From NCBI RefSeq assembly GCF_025024155.1, contig NW_026251743.1:248001-312000 (forward strand): a stretch of DNA of 64,000 nucleotides. The letters are read 5' to 3'. The DNA comes from Gamsiella multidivaricata (Eukaryota > Mortierellomycota > Mortierellomycetes > Mortierellales > Mortierellaceae). The position numbers and the translations under genes were made by a program. This document shows, piece by piece, positions 10,936 through 22,623 of the stretch (position 1 is the stretch's first letter; each line of letters begins with the position of its first letter). The notes below the pieces were generated by a model. It was not told the origin of the DNA. It did no database searches and saw nothing but the letters and a program-made list of their open reading frames with translations.

Positions 10936-11425
10936 ATAATGATAGTACAGTCCACAAATTCAATAAATGTCATTGAAATTAAACGTTCGCTCTTTCGTAG
11001 ATCTTTAATCAATGTATTTGCAATGAAATGCCTATCTGCTATTAGTGTTACAATGAGCCTCCACATGTTCTAATTCCTTCTCTCTCTAGACTTGCTTTCT
11101 CATCCTTCTTTTATCTTCAAGACGCCACCAACAACTGGGTCATGGTTTCCTGTTCCCGGGCGAGCGCCGTCTGGCCATCTGCCAGGAATCGCACTAGACA
11201 GAGCAAGGGTGCGAAAGGAGAGAGAGACGAGAAGAGCGAACGAGACAAGGCAGAGGGAACGAATGTGATATTATGTATGTCAATCTATGTCTTACTGAGT
11301 TGTTTTGGACCCTGACTGTGGCACCCAAACGAGACTATTAGCCTGCCACAACAGCGACCAGAGAACGAAAAAAAAAAAAAAGAGAGCCTCAACATGCAGT
11401 AGACTAAAAGCACAGCCTAGCGCCC
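10936..11425. other. Spacer within accessory island, nothing recognised
   Basis: About 490 bp between two minus-strand island genes; an A-run at about 11370 is the only notable feature. Confidence 0.5.
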
Positions 11426-13903
11426 TCACTCCATGTCTTCCTCATCTTGATCCTCGACAGCGTCCTGATCCTCATCGGTCCCCTCTGTGCGCTTCCTCTT
11501 ATTGTGCTTTGATGGAGTGAAAGCTGCAAAGGGCTTCTTATACCGGGGAGGAGGCGCCGATGGCAGAGGGGGTAGGGAGGTGGAAGACAGAGTTTCCTGC
11601 ACATGCACGGCATATCGAGACGTGTGGTCCTAAACGTCAAGAAATAAATTATTAGTCAATGCGAAGGCCAACGGTTGCATCCTCTCTACACGCCAACAGA
11701 ATCACGGATCATAGAACTTACCGCAAACTTCAGCAGAATCTGCATCGAGTCGGATTTGAGAAACTGCTTCCGCTGTACTGCGTCTGAAGGGATCCAGACC
11801 ACGCCGTTGGTGGATTTGCGGTGGTGATGACGTTCCCGTTTCGTTTCAATGTGTAGAAGCTCAGGCACAAACCCCGACCTTCCGCGATAATGGGGTAGTG
11901 CTTGCACGTATCCACTCCTTTGAATTCCAAGTCATGCAAAACGGACGTATTGAGACGCACTGCTTTGAGCTGCTGCCCCGTGCAAATCATGTCCGATGCA
12001 GTGCCGGGCTTGAACTCGAAAACACAGATCTCGTTGTTCCAGTCGTTGTTTGCGAAAACACGGACGCTAATGTCCACCTTTCTGCCCCTCACGGACTTTG
12101 TGGTTACACCATATTTGCTCTCCACATGCAAGCGAACATCCTTTGCTGCTGGGGACGCAAGTTCGCCGCTATGCCAGTCAGTTGAAGTTGGTTGTGTTAC
12201 ATATTAAGAGTTGGTATGGTTTCAAGCATGCATGGTAGACACAGCGCACTGCAGCTTACGGTATGCCACGCACCACCTGTCCTCCAAGCAACACCGCCAA
12301 AATGTACGACCACACTGATACGATAACATGCTCCGTTGTTGGCGGGGCGAGCTGGTTGGTGGAGAGCAGTATACAGATGTAATCGACCACCAGTAACACT
12401 GCCATTCTTTGCCTCATGTTCCTAGTCGCGGGCGGGGTGGCTCCGAGTTCCACAAGCTGGCTCCAGACCTTGATACGCAAACTCCAAATATTTAACGGCG
12501 CGAGAGGGTCCTCCTCATGTCCAGGGCAGTACGCCTCTAGCAACTCATTCATCAGCTCGGCCAGAGTTACGTCCTTTTCATCCAGAGCCACCACCAGGGA
12601 GTCGACTTTGATGGCCGAAGTGAAAGTGAACGCCTGTGTGGAAGGCGAGATTGTGTTTACAATTCCGCTTAAGGCCACCCTATCGCCCAGCGAAAGCCAA
12701 CAAGCCATGGTTAGATCTAGATGCTGAATCCTGGACGCTCATTTACGACTGCTTTTTCAACTTACAAAACTTCTTTATCCACACGGTACGCCCGACTTCT
12801 GTCCTTGCCCTTGCCCTTGCCTTTGTTCTGTTCTCTTGACATTAGCTTGTTGTGGGCATACAGGTAAAGCTCCTTGTATTCTTGGCAGATAAAGCTGGAG
12901 GGGACTGGTGGTAACTCTGTATCTTGGCCTTGCACCTGATATCAACGTTAATATCGATTTAGAGGGATGTAAACCATGACGGGATATCGTATTCGCAGCG
13001 GCAGCTTGGAAATGACTTACTTTTCTGTACACATACTCCAGCAAGGGCAGAAATGGGGACTGCCCTGAGGCAATGACCTCCTCAATCTCCTGCAGTTCCT
13101 CTAAAAAGTCGAGATTCAATTAACAAAATATCAGCTGTTGGACTCTATCATGTCCAGCATAGGCCACACCGGTTTGCTTACCTCTATCATCAATGAGCTC
13201 GTCATTCATGACGTGGCCTTCAGAGTCTACAGCATCCTTAGTATACGATCCAAACTGAGTCATCTCATCGCCCTCAGCACCCTCAGTATCCGTGAATGGT
13301 TCAGCATCCTGAAAGCCCTCTTCTTCCGCAAGGCCCACTGCATCCGCAGACCAGTCAGCATCCTTAGTCACCTCAGGTTCCTCAAACTCATCCAGTTCAT
13401 CACATTCGACAAAAGTAACGCCCTTCTGACTGATCATGCTCTTCATGTCGCCCTCAGAGACTTCGGTCGCTGTCGCTTCATCTCTGTGCCGACCATTGGT
13501 CTTAGGTTTCTTTAGTCGAATGTCTATATGTCGCTCAATGTTCGAATCCACCTGCTTGAGACCTGCCTCCTGCACCTTTACTGACAACAATCTCAGTGCT
13601 CTTATCCTTGAGTCGTCTGGACCAAAATAAGTCCTCGATGTTGCTTTTGAAATACTCATAGTCCGATCGTATTCTTCTCAAACGTTGTTTATTGATTTTG
13701 CCACAGTCGAGCAGGTTACTGTACGCGCGATGGGCGTCTGTCCTGTCGTAGAATCCGAATCGAGCGACGAACGCTGAGAACATGACGTGCTCTTTTCCGG
13801 TTTTCCGATCCAGAGCCCATTTCCGGTGTTCCCTGGGCGTGTCTGATGAGGAAGGCGCCCTGGCTGGCTGTTGTGGCCTGGTCTTGACTTGTTGTGATGA
13901 CAT
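11426..13903 (-). pseudogene. Multi-exon gene with PD-(D/E)XK-like motif, carrying frame breaks
   Basis: At least six exon segments follow each other on this strand, with GTAAG-type donors and YAG acceptors. Good examples are the GTAAGC donor after DELIDDR (about 13178), the donor after YVYRK (about 13019), an unusually short 35-nt intron near 12728, the GTAAGC donor after VVRGIP (about 12257), and the last intron ending at about 11629. The C-terminal third contains GRKVDISVRVF...NNEICVFEFKP: an Asp followed by a hydrophobic strand ending E-x-K, the arrangement of PD-(D/E)XK nucleases. The C-terminus is basic, then acidic (KRKRTEGTDEDQD). Two problems suggest decay: the frame slips by one base at the G-run 11872-11875, and the first exon (from ATG 13903) cannot be joined in phase to the next frame within 13535-13659. 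Family not named; nuclease function is inference. Confidence 0.5.
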
Positions 13904-14599
13904 GATAGGGGTCTTGATTGTTGTTTGGCGTGGACGACTGTAAATCAGTGAGTGGTGGAGCTGGATTTGGATGCAGATTAAAAGCTGCTGCTGATCGAAG
14001 GTGTAAATACTCTCGAAGATATAGGTAGAGCTTCGGAGTGAGAATCAGATTTGGAGGAACAACGTGGTATGCAGACATGGCCAATTTCTTCTACGCCACC
14101 TTTTTTTTCCTCTTACGTACTTTCACACCACGTCCAAAATCAATCATCCGAATCCAACTCGCCTACTTCAAGACACTCCATCATTGCCTCCATTCTCCCC
14201 CCTCCACATTCTGGTCGCACTCACCGCTTTCGCACTCCAACTGTTTACGATGTAAGTAGTCTCTTGCTCTACTTCCTATACTTCCTATTTCTTTTGAGCG
14301 GGTTGAAAACACTCTTGTCACTATGCGGCCCGGCTCCTGTCCGTGGTGCAAGGTATCGTCCTGCGCCAGTCCTTGAGTTGGTTGCGACGGGTGGTGGTCC
14401 TACTGGCGCCTGTCATGGAAGTGCTTATTAGCGCCATGGGGTAGTCTTTGGGATGGATGCCTCTTGTCTTTATCCTTTGTTGAAACACTCAAGTGACCAT
14501 GGTGACTGTGCATGTTTTGTTACTTGAGTTGCAAGGACTAACTCTACTTTTTCTCTTGCGCATTTTCCAACATCTAACCCGTAAGCGGCGGCGGCATAG
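13904..14599. other. Upstream region; possible 5' UTR intron of the small gene at 14600
   Basis: A good donor (GTAAGT at about 14251) and an acceptor ending CATAG at 14599, directly before ATG, would bracket a 5' UTR intron of about 350 nt. No coding content is supported. Confidence 0.35.
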
Positions 14600-14857
14600 A
14601 TGAACACGACGACCCCGGCGGCTAGTCTTGATGTCAAACAAGTTCTACGGACCAACAATGTGGACAAGCTTACGCAGAAGCGTCACGTTCGCCTCTCAAT
14701 AAACGACACTGTCAACCTTTATGAACAGCAGCACGTGCTTCGAGATCTGGCTGGCTCCAGTGTGCAAAGTATGTTCCGCTTGCTATGAAATATATGCAGT
14801 AGATAAACCACTTTTTTTTTCTCCTCAGCTAATAAGCTGGGCTCGTTCCCAGCCTGA
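14600..14857 (+). CDS. Small two-exon gene of unknown function
   Basis: ATG 14600 opens a frame (start MNTTTPAASLDVKQVLRTNN) that runs to a GTATGT donor at 14769. Splicing to the CTCAG acceptor at 14828 continues in phase for nine codons to TGA at 14857, giving about 65 aa. The sequence is hydrophilic and has no recognised domain, signal peptide or membrane span. The neat splice phase argues that it is or was expressed. It could also be an exon of a larger decayed gene of the island. Confidence 0.3.
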
Positions 14858-15075
14858 GGACGAGCCTAGGTCGAGCCTAAGAGTCAGTCTGGATTGACAT
14901 GCACCATATTTGGCATGTACACGTCCTTGTTGCCACCATCTTCTGTCTGGTTCTCTCTCCTCTTGTTCTCCTCGTCCTCTTTTCTGCCAGTGTGCTCTCT
15001 TCATTCTTCTTCTGTCCTCCTCCATATGCCAACGAACTGCGCTGCCTGATCACTCCATCACCCTTAGCTTCGACC

Positions 15076-16935
15076 ATGCCCGACCTCTCTCTCTTCTGTC
15101 TCATCGATGGAGAACCCACGTCGAACGCGTTTCTAGTCTCGATACCATCTACAGACACCATCGGTCACCTCAAAAAGCTCATCAAGGCCAAGAAAACTGT
15201 CGCTTTTGCTGATGTCGCAGCAGACAAGCTCACGCTCTGGCGCGTCTCGGTTACAATCACCGACGACGATGAGGAGATTCCCATCTTGCTCGACAACGTG
15301 GAAAAGAATGACAAGAAGAAACTCGGCCCCGCAACTCGCCTGCACAAGGTGTTTCCTGAGGACCTGCCTGAGGAAACAATCCACATCATTGTGCAACGCC
15401 CGCCGCTAGGTACTGCACTCCATTCATTTTGTATGGCGCCTAGATTTTCCGGCTATGCTCCTATTTGACTTGCTCGTTATCGTTGTCTCTCTATATTTCT
15501 ACAGGTATCAGCGAGCTGAATATTTTGAGCCGAGTTCCACCCGGTGTTAAATATGTCCTTCTCGCCGGCGAGGTTCCTTCCAAAACTACTACGGGATCTC
15601 CATTCAGCCAAATACCTACGGAGGTTGTCGAATGGGATGGTTTTCTGGAAGAAGTGGCATCTTATACACCCTCCAACAACCGGACATTCGAAGAACGCCG
15701 TTTTCAATTTACTGAACACTGTCTGATCTCGGATGAAGGAACACTCTGCACCGCTCTCGAATCGAATGTGTATCGTTTGCTAAACTGGCTGACACTCGAT
15801 GGGCATTTTGGTGCTGCTGCTGCAATCAAGATGATTGCCCAGCCAGATCGCATCTTTTACCAGCACCCATGACAGTCGCGAATGGCCATCGAGGTCAAGA
15901 CCAAGTGGGTGTTATCCTCAGCCGACCTCGTCAGGAAATACAACGACGATGTCAGCGTCCTCGCACAGCATAGGTCACCGACCAATTCCGTGCATCTTCC
16001 AGTTCAGCAAATTTTCGGGTGCCTTTCATCCAACAACCTTCGATATGGGGCACTAACGACATATGAGCAGACCTGGTTTTTAAAGAGAGACGCAGGAGGA
16101 TTGCAAGTTTCGCCAGCGATCCATTAAGATGGCCACAATCCAACTTTGTTACGGTGCTATGCATGTGTCATGGAGCTTGCCCGCATCAGTCCTTTAGCGA
16201 AGCTACTCCGTCCTCTCCTTCACCGCCTCCCCCACCCGACAGCTCTCCCGGTAACGACAATGATCACGAAGATGGCGATTACGATCCTGGGGACGACAAA
16301 CATTCAAAGCACAAGCCGGGACGTGGCGGTGGCGGGTCTTCTGGGAAGACATGGAATTTCAGAGCTCTCAGATCTCGAATCCAAAGAGGCTTTTCCTTGG
16401 CTATTGAAAACGTGGATCTGCAAGAATTCAAACTTCAAGATCTTCTTGGGGAAGGCCGCTCTGGGCGTGTGTTCGTGCGGACTGGCGAGGAGAGTCAGAA
16501 GCGATAAAGATATGCGACTTATATCAGCACCTGGACGACGAGGAGGAGATGCTCACGGAGGTGGCTGCATACAAAGCCCTGGAGGATATTCAAGGAGACT
16601 CTATTCCTCGGTTCAAGATCGGTGGATACTACGGTGGTATATTCAGCATTGCTACGGAGGTCGCTGGTTCCCCATTGGAGGTAGACAAGCTAAGCCAGGA
16701 GGAGCGCTGGAAGATCGTTGACAAGCTGTCACTCATCCACATGCACGGCGTCTTGCATAACGATATTCGACCGGAAAACATCCTTGTTCGCCACGGCGGT
16801 AACGGAATTTAGGTCCATTTTATCGGCTTTGCATGGTCAAAACGAACCAGCGACCAGCGTGAGCTCAAGAAGGAAATCATCAAATTGGAAATGCTACTTG
16901 GTCTTTTTGGCAAGAGAACCATCTCCTCTCTAATA
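15076..16935 (+). pseudogene. Crinkler (CRN) effector pseudogene: CRN-N + restriction-endonuclease-like + kinase-like
   Basis: Exon 1 (15076-15409) encodes a complete CRN N-terminal ubiquitin-like domain: LFCLIDGEPTSNAF at the start, LTLWRVSV in the middle and IHIIVQRPP at the end. An intron (GTACTG...TACAG) leads to exon 2 at 15505. This holds an E-x-K strand (MAIEVKTKWVL) and a Gln-containing helix (VQQIFGCL...), as in PD-(D/E)XK domains of CRN proteins. It is followed by a Pro/Asp linker and a protein-kinase-like module with a Gly-rich loop (GEGRSGRVF) and a catalytic loop (HNDIRPENIL). The reading is broken by in-frame stops at 15870-15872 and 16125-16127, frame changes near 16200 and 16505, a TAG at about 16810, and loss of the DFG aspartate (only ..FIGFAWS remains). 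CRN proteins are secreted or nuclear-targeted effectors; this copy is dead. Confidence 0.8.
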
Positions 16936-17468
16936 ACTCTCCAAAGTTACTGTGGCAGTAGATTCCTCCGGAGTGTATCCCTTCGTCTGTCACAATGGAT
17001 GCATGGGATCCCGTGTAGGGCTACACAGCGGTATTGGCATCGTATTGTACCATGCAGGTGAAATGGTGCTGGTTGTGCTGGTGGCGCTAAGTTTGAGCTG
17101 GTTTTTATTTTTTATTTTTTATAAATCCACATGAGTACGAGACGCATGGTGCGCAAAAGCTGAGTTGAACTGGTTGAGCTGGTTGAGCTGAATTTGAACT
17201 GACTGTGGAAGTGAGCTGAAAAATACCCGTTAAAAAAAGCAGAGCAGCACACCAGCACGAGGCACTGCTCAGCTAAACAGACTCATGCCTTCAAGCTTCA
17301 CGGTTTCCCCGCCATCGTGTAACGTGGAATAGGCTCTCATCAAATGCGAATGCTACGACGGTATGAGGGCGAGGGCAAAGTAATCCATGAGTGTGCGCTG
17401 TTTAGAGTCGAGGATGCAATCCATTTCAGTCTATGAATCTCTAGCCCATCCTTTCCTCTATCTCCATT
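16936..17468. other. Repeat-rich spacer before transposase
   Basis: Contains T/A-rich tracts, the motif ataaatccacatgagtac (17121-17138) related to the repeat at 845 and 920, short ggttgagct tandem copies at about 17170-17190, and imperfect palindromic gcagagcagcac...gtgc elements. It may include the 5' end of the following transposon. Confidence 0.4.
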
Positions 17469-19160
17469 ATGCCTAAAAGAAAATACCCTGATCACACAGC
17501 TCCGGCCCCTAAACGACCCGATGTCGAACGCTCTGACCCTGACACCTCGGCTTCCAAATCACACAAATCTAAACGAGGTATACGCTTCACGATAAGATGC
17601 GATTCATCTCAAAATACCACGCTGAGCGAGAACACAATCCGTATGCCTCCCATGTCGCTCTCTCAAAAATGTTGAGTATGTATCCCAGGACAGCCACCGA
17701 TATAATCAAAAAGGAAGACGAGATTCGTCAAGCAGTGGCGACGCTGCCGCTTGTGGTAACAAGAACGATTATGCGTAATAGACCAAGACCAATGACGGTT
17801 GTAGAAGAGGCTGTTTATACCTGGTATAAACAGCAGGAAACTTTTAGGTACGAAGTCTATGCAGTTGCTCGCTTTTGAAACCACACTCCCTAATACATAT
17901 ACTTTGATAGGCATCAACATGTTGACTCTCGCCTGAAAGAAAGATTCTTTTCGTCCTGTGCATAAGCCAGAGCCGATTGCCTTTTCAAATAGTTGGCTTC
18001 AAAAGTTCATGAGATAGAGAGCGTTCAAGAGCTATATCAGCCATGGTGAAAGCGGAACGGCCAACTTGGATCTCTTCCGGACTCAAATTAAACAGATCCA
18101 AACGGTGCTCGAGGACTTTGACCCTGACAACATCTACAACTGCGATGAGACAGGTCTCTTTCTGAAGGCTATGTCCAGCAAAACCATTGTTACCGGTCCA
18201 GTTCGTGGCAAGAAGATCACTCGGATTGCTCGAGTGTCGGTGTTGTGCAGTAATGCCACGGGCGTAGACAAACGCAGCCTTTATGTCCTTTGTAAGTAAT
18301 ACAGTATTATTTGAACAGTGTGATAGTACATACTCAAAGGATTTTTTGCTCACAAAGTTTTATACGTTTACAGCCAAGCACCGTCCGAGCGGTTTGGCCC
18401 AAGTGACATCGAGGGCTATCGAAAAGGATCATCCACGGCTACAGTTTGAAATGGGAGACTCTGAGTATATCTGGTCAGCTCTTGGAAGAAGATGACTCCT
18501 GATTGCATCCGCAATTGCTTTGTCCAAGTTCCCATCCTCTCTGAGTACCAGAAAACTCGATTACTGGGTTTGGGAGTCGAGACAAAGGCGGACCAAGTCA
18601 ATCGTCTCCAAGAAGAGCTCAAGGGACGATATGCAAGAAACGAAGAATCCGTCGCCAATCAGAAGGACTTCTCCGTCCTGAACTATCTTAGCATCACCAG
18701 CGATTGTCGAGGTCGCCCACGAGATAATGAGTCGTGAGGAATACAAGGGAACATTCCAGCAACTGAAGGAGAATGATTTCGTGGATGAGGACAACTCTGA
18801 CGACTCTGATAACGATACATGGGCGACGACGACGAATTTGACCTGGACTACGAAGACTCGAAGCCAGTTGTTAGTGACCAAGAGGTGCAGGTAGTCGAAA
18901 TCGCTCTCCGTAACCGCACCGTCGAGAAGAAGGTTCCCATCGAGGGATTCTCGTCACCACCTTCAAGCCTTTGCGCAGAAAAGCTCTATTCTCAAGAATA
19001 TATTCAAGATGCTGTAAACGAGTTCATGTCAGCCGCTGTTGATGTACAGAAAATCAATTACAATGTTCTGTTGAAGGCTCGCCTTCAGTTCGCTCTGGAC
19101 GATATGGATGTGTTCGTTGATATTACCATAAGCTTGGAGTATGAGGCTCGACTGTCTTGA
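17469..19160 (+). mobile_element. Degenerate pogo/Tigger-type (DDE, CENP-B-like) transposase
   Basis: Frames in succession read a basic N-terminus (MPKRKYPDH...), a helix-turn-helix region (SKYHAEREHNPYASHVALSKM, TVVEEAVYTWYKQQ), then the DDE signature NIYNCDETGLFLKAM at about 18140 with ITRIARVSVLCSNATG after it. Next comes a C-terminal segment from 18492 and an acidic tail (18819-19160, DDDEFDLDYEDSK). They are separated by frameshifts near 17600, 17880 and 18800 and stops near 18015. The central part holding the second Asp is missing or scrambled around 18300-18490. This is the order of domains in CENP-B/jerky-like DDE_1 transposases. The element is inactive; terminal inverted repeats were not found by eye. 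Confidence 0.75.
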
Positions 19161-19164
19161 TTTG

Positions 19165-19184
19165 TCTTTGCGACCCGTTTCGCT
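19165..19184 (+). repeat. 20-bp word shared with 9170-9189
   Basis: Identical to tctttgcgacccgtttcgct at 9170; lies 5 bp after the last stop of the transposase remnant, so it may mark the transposon end. Confidence 0.7.
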
Positions 19185-19701
19185 TTTGCCAATTCCTCTA
19201 CCAATGCCTTATGCCAAATCATCTACGCCAGATCTATAGTCAGTCCCTCCTCCCCCCACCCTACGACACTATTTTCTCTCGAACCAAAAGGAAGCTATCC
19301 ATGATGCTCTGCTGCCTTGATGGTTCTTGGTGATGGGCTGTGTATACTCCTTCGCAGTCTATTCGACGGACGGACTAATATCGGCAAACCCTTGTTCGAG
19401 AAAGCCTGGATGGCACGGAAACACCATTCTTATGAGGCAGTGTTAAGGATCGGATTCTTATTAAAGTGCTTTTCAATTCATATTCAAGTGATTGGTTCCA
19501 GGGTCTTTATTGTTTTTGCTTTCAGCTAATCAGCCAATGCTTCGTTCTGCCTCGCAACGCCTAGGGTAAATATATTTTCACGCGTCGCGTCCACGCCGGG
19601 TACTGGATCCCAACAGGCACAGATGGAAGCAGAGCCAAGCCAAGCAAGTATCGTGTTAGGAGTACGAGTGCCAAGATAATCAAAACCCTGACCGCCTCGA
19701 T
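19185..19701. other. Right border of island, nothing recognised
   Basis: About 520 bp between the transposase remnant and the PP5 gene; no gene or RNA seen. Confidence 0.5.
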
Positions 19702-21708
19702 TCAGAATCCTCCTCGGAACCGGTTGGAGTATGGTTGTGTCTTTGGGTGTTCTACCGCATCAAACTGCACATAGTCCAGCTTCACTGTTGTCTCTTTGTC
19801 GGGTATGACATTAATATAAGCGCCCTTGTTGCCAACGGAATCACTAAAATGTTGTGTGAAAGAAGCAAATGTCAGCATGTATATAGCTGTCATCCACAGC
19901 AAAAAGAAAAAAGACAAACTCATGGTAAATGCGTTTGATATCCGTACCAGTAGTTCGGTGCTGAGAAGATAGTGACACAGCGGCCATTATGTTCTATATG
20001 ATATCCTTGTTGCTTGACTTCGTGGCTTCGAATGACCATATCTATTAGAAGATAAATAGGGTCATATTAGTTCGATTTCTCACCATCCGTGCTTGCATGC
20101 ATGTGCACTGAAGTGTGCCTGATCGGTAGAGGTGTGCTTTTGTCGTGGGCCTTACCGATGTTGTTCATCTTGCAAAAGTTTTCAGTGACGTCGGGCCCGA
20201 ATCTCTGGCCAACTCCACGGACACTTGGACTTCTTCCAGGCTGGGGCTGAGGGTCAGCCCAGAGCAACTCAGACATTAGCCCTCCTTGTCCTGGTTGACC
20301 CTTTCCAATGCGATCGATGTTTCGAATCTCCTCTAGTGTTACGTCGTCTCTTGAGCTCAGTCCACCGTGGACGACAAAGATCTTCTTCTGGACCAAATGG
20401 GCCAGTGGCAACGTCGCAAACGTTTCTGAGAAAATCTTGAACATCGTTTCCGAGAACTTGGCCTTGACCTCATCTTCAAACCCATAGACCTTGTTCATGT
20501 CGTCCGTCTCGTGGTTTCCGCGAGTCAGATACATGCCAGTGGGATAGAGTAGCTTGTAGGCGAATAGAGTCAAGATAATCTCGAGCGAAAATGTTCCGCG
20601 ATCCACAAAGTCTCCGTTGAACAGATAGGCGTGCTTTTCTGAGGGTCGTCCGTTGAGTTTGAAAATGTTGACAAAGTCGTAGAACTGTCCGTGCACATCT
20701 CCGCAAATGGTCAACTTGCAATCATCTGGAATCTCAACATCCACCAGCGAGGGCTGCTCCATAAAGTACTTTCTGGCTTGAAGGATAATCTATAACAAGA
20801 GATACAATATGGTGAGGAGCCATTCACAGAGAGTCCTGGATCCAGTTGTCCCAGCATATATATATGGACAGACATATACGCACCTCGTAGGCATAACGCT
20901 TGTGGATCTTCTTTTGGGCAACGAAGCGTTCAATCATATCGTCGACAAACTCCTTGGTAACCTCGCCATCATCAATCCTGATGCCGTCGTACGAGTCCTC
21001 GACAATGATAGAGCGAGGGTCGATCGAGTCCGAAACCTTCTTGACGACCTCGTTGCTGGCAATTGCCTTCTCGAACGCCATCCTGGCCACGATCTTTTCA
21101 CAGTCTTCCAGCTTGAGCTTTGCATCTTTGTCGTTAGGTGCAAGTTTGAGCACGATTCTGAAATCTTTTGCAGCCTCCTTGTGGCGGGCGAGGGCATACT
21201 TGCCCACGGCGCGACGATAGTATCCCTTGGCGTATTTTGGATCGACTTCCACAGCCTTGTCGCCATCCCTATTGGACAAAGGGGCAATAAACAATTGTTG
21301 TTCAAGGTCAACACGAGAGTCAGCCTGAGGGCCGTGGCATTGCTGAGATCGAAGTGTTGTTGATGATTCATGAAGACGAGACGTACAAGATAGCGGCACC
21401 ATAGGCCTCGAGCTTGGTATGTGCAAAAGCACGGTTGGCGTAGTAAGCAGCGACGTTGGGGTTCAGATCGATGGCCTCTGTGTACTTTTCAACGGCGTCC
21501 TCGTACTTTTTGGCTAGAAGGAGAACAGATGGGAAGGGTGGACGATCAGATCGAGATGTGTGATGGAAGATCAGAGAGGGTTGACAGCAGTAGAAGGAGG
21601 TAAGCAAAATAAGCAACAGAATTCACTCGTACCAGCAAAGAGGACATTGGCCTCCTCCTTGATGGCGTTGGCCTTTGCGGCGACTTCTTCGGAGATCTGG
21701 GATGCCAT
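19702..21708 (-). CDS. PPT1: Serine/threonine protein phosphatase 5 (TPR + PPP catalytic domain)
   Basis: Six exons close in phase: 21708-21633, 21513-21387, 21268-20884, 20789-20156, 20041-19948 and 19843-19702, giving 485 aa (PP5 is usually about 500). The first 110 residues are TPR repeats ([40 protein letters not shown]), the Hsp90-binding module. A PP5 linker follows, then the metallophosphatase core with GDVHG (226-230), GDFVDRG (255-261) and GNHE (287-290). The exon junction in [15 protein letters not shown] restores the conserved PPP loop. PP5 is a cytosolic/nuclear phosphatase acting with Hsp90 and autoinhibited by its TPRs. The C-terminal tail (SNRFRGGF) is slightly different from animal PP5. 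It is divergent from the MARVEL-like gene at 22624. Confidence 0.93.
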
Positions 21709-22623
21709 GGGCGGGGGTGGGAGGAGGATGGATGGGGGAGGATCGGATCGAGAGGGGCGGGGAGGAGTTGATCGAAGAAAAAAGAAGTTGGAAGAGAGAA
21801 AGCGCCCAGTCCAAAAGAGGGCGAAGGGACTGTGAACACTCGTGGGGTGTGATAGGTCCAAAAGGGGAGGTGTGGGTGCCTGACAAGAGGACATGTTTTA
21901 TTCGCCCGAGCCCTTTCTCCGACTGAGGATCAGATAACGCCATATACATGGACATACTATTACATACTAGACTAACACCATATATGTCTATTTATTTTAT
22001 TATTTTTTATTTTTCCATCCGCGCTGCTCCATACAGCACACAGCTGTTTCAACTATAGTAAAACATCCGACTTCACGCCTTCGCGCTGCATCCCTACCGT
22101 GGCGCATTGTGCTGCAGCAAACAGCATGCGCACAAGCCATGGCCTCCCCTGCTCGGAGCTTAGAGACGCGGCGCTGTATATTTATGCCACCACGCCACGC
22201 GAAAACCTACGCAGAGCACAATGACGACAAAGACAACAGACAACGAAGACAACGACGACATGTCTCCGCGTCGATCATCGGTCTTCCTCCTTCCTTTTTT
22301 TCACTAGCAGCAGCAGCAGGACATAAACAAAAAGAGGGGTTGGACGTATTAGGGGTCATCGTCGCTCTATAATTGTAGACAGAATAGGGGCCATGCACAT
22401 GTATCACGCTGGACAGGAACAGCCTGCCTCGATGACATGACATGACCAGGAACACGCCTCCCTGCAGTTCCATTCTTCCTCTTTGCTTCTCTAACCCTTC
22501 TCACACCTTTCTTCCTAATATCCTTAGCACTTTTACTCTCCTCCATCGTCTCTCGTTTCCTCGTCTTTATCTCTGTCGTTTTCAGCACTTCTTACCACCT
22601 CACAAACACACCCTAAGACTACG
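21709..22623. promoter_or_regulatory. Divergent promoter region between PP5 and the MARVEL-like gene
   Basis: 915 bp between two start codons pointing apart. It is pyrimidine-rich before each gene (for example 22480-22600 on the plus strand). No gene is supported inside. Confidence 0.5.

Noticed and set aside
19317..19529. Plus-strand frame after the transposase
   Set aside because: Short, no resemblance to transposase C-termini or other families.
21546..21955. Several overlapping frames upstream of the PP5 start
   Set aside because: CT/GA-rich leader read in multiple frames; PP5 start at 21708 is set by the conserved N-terminus and splice phase.
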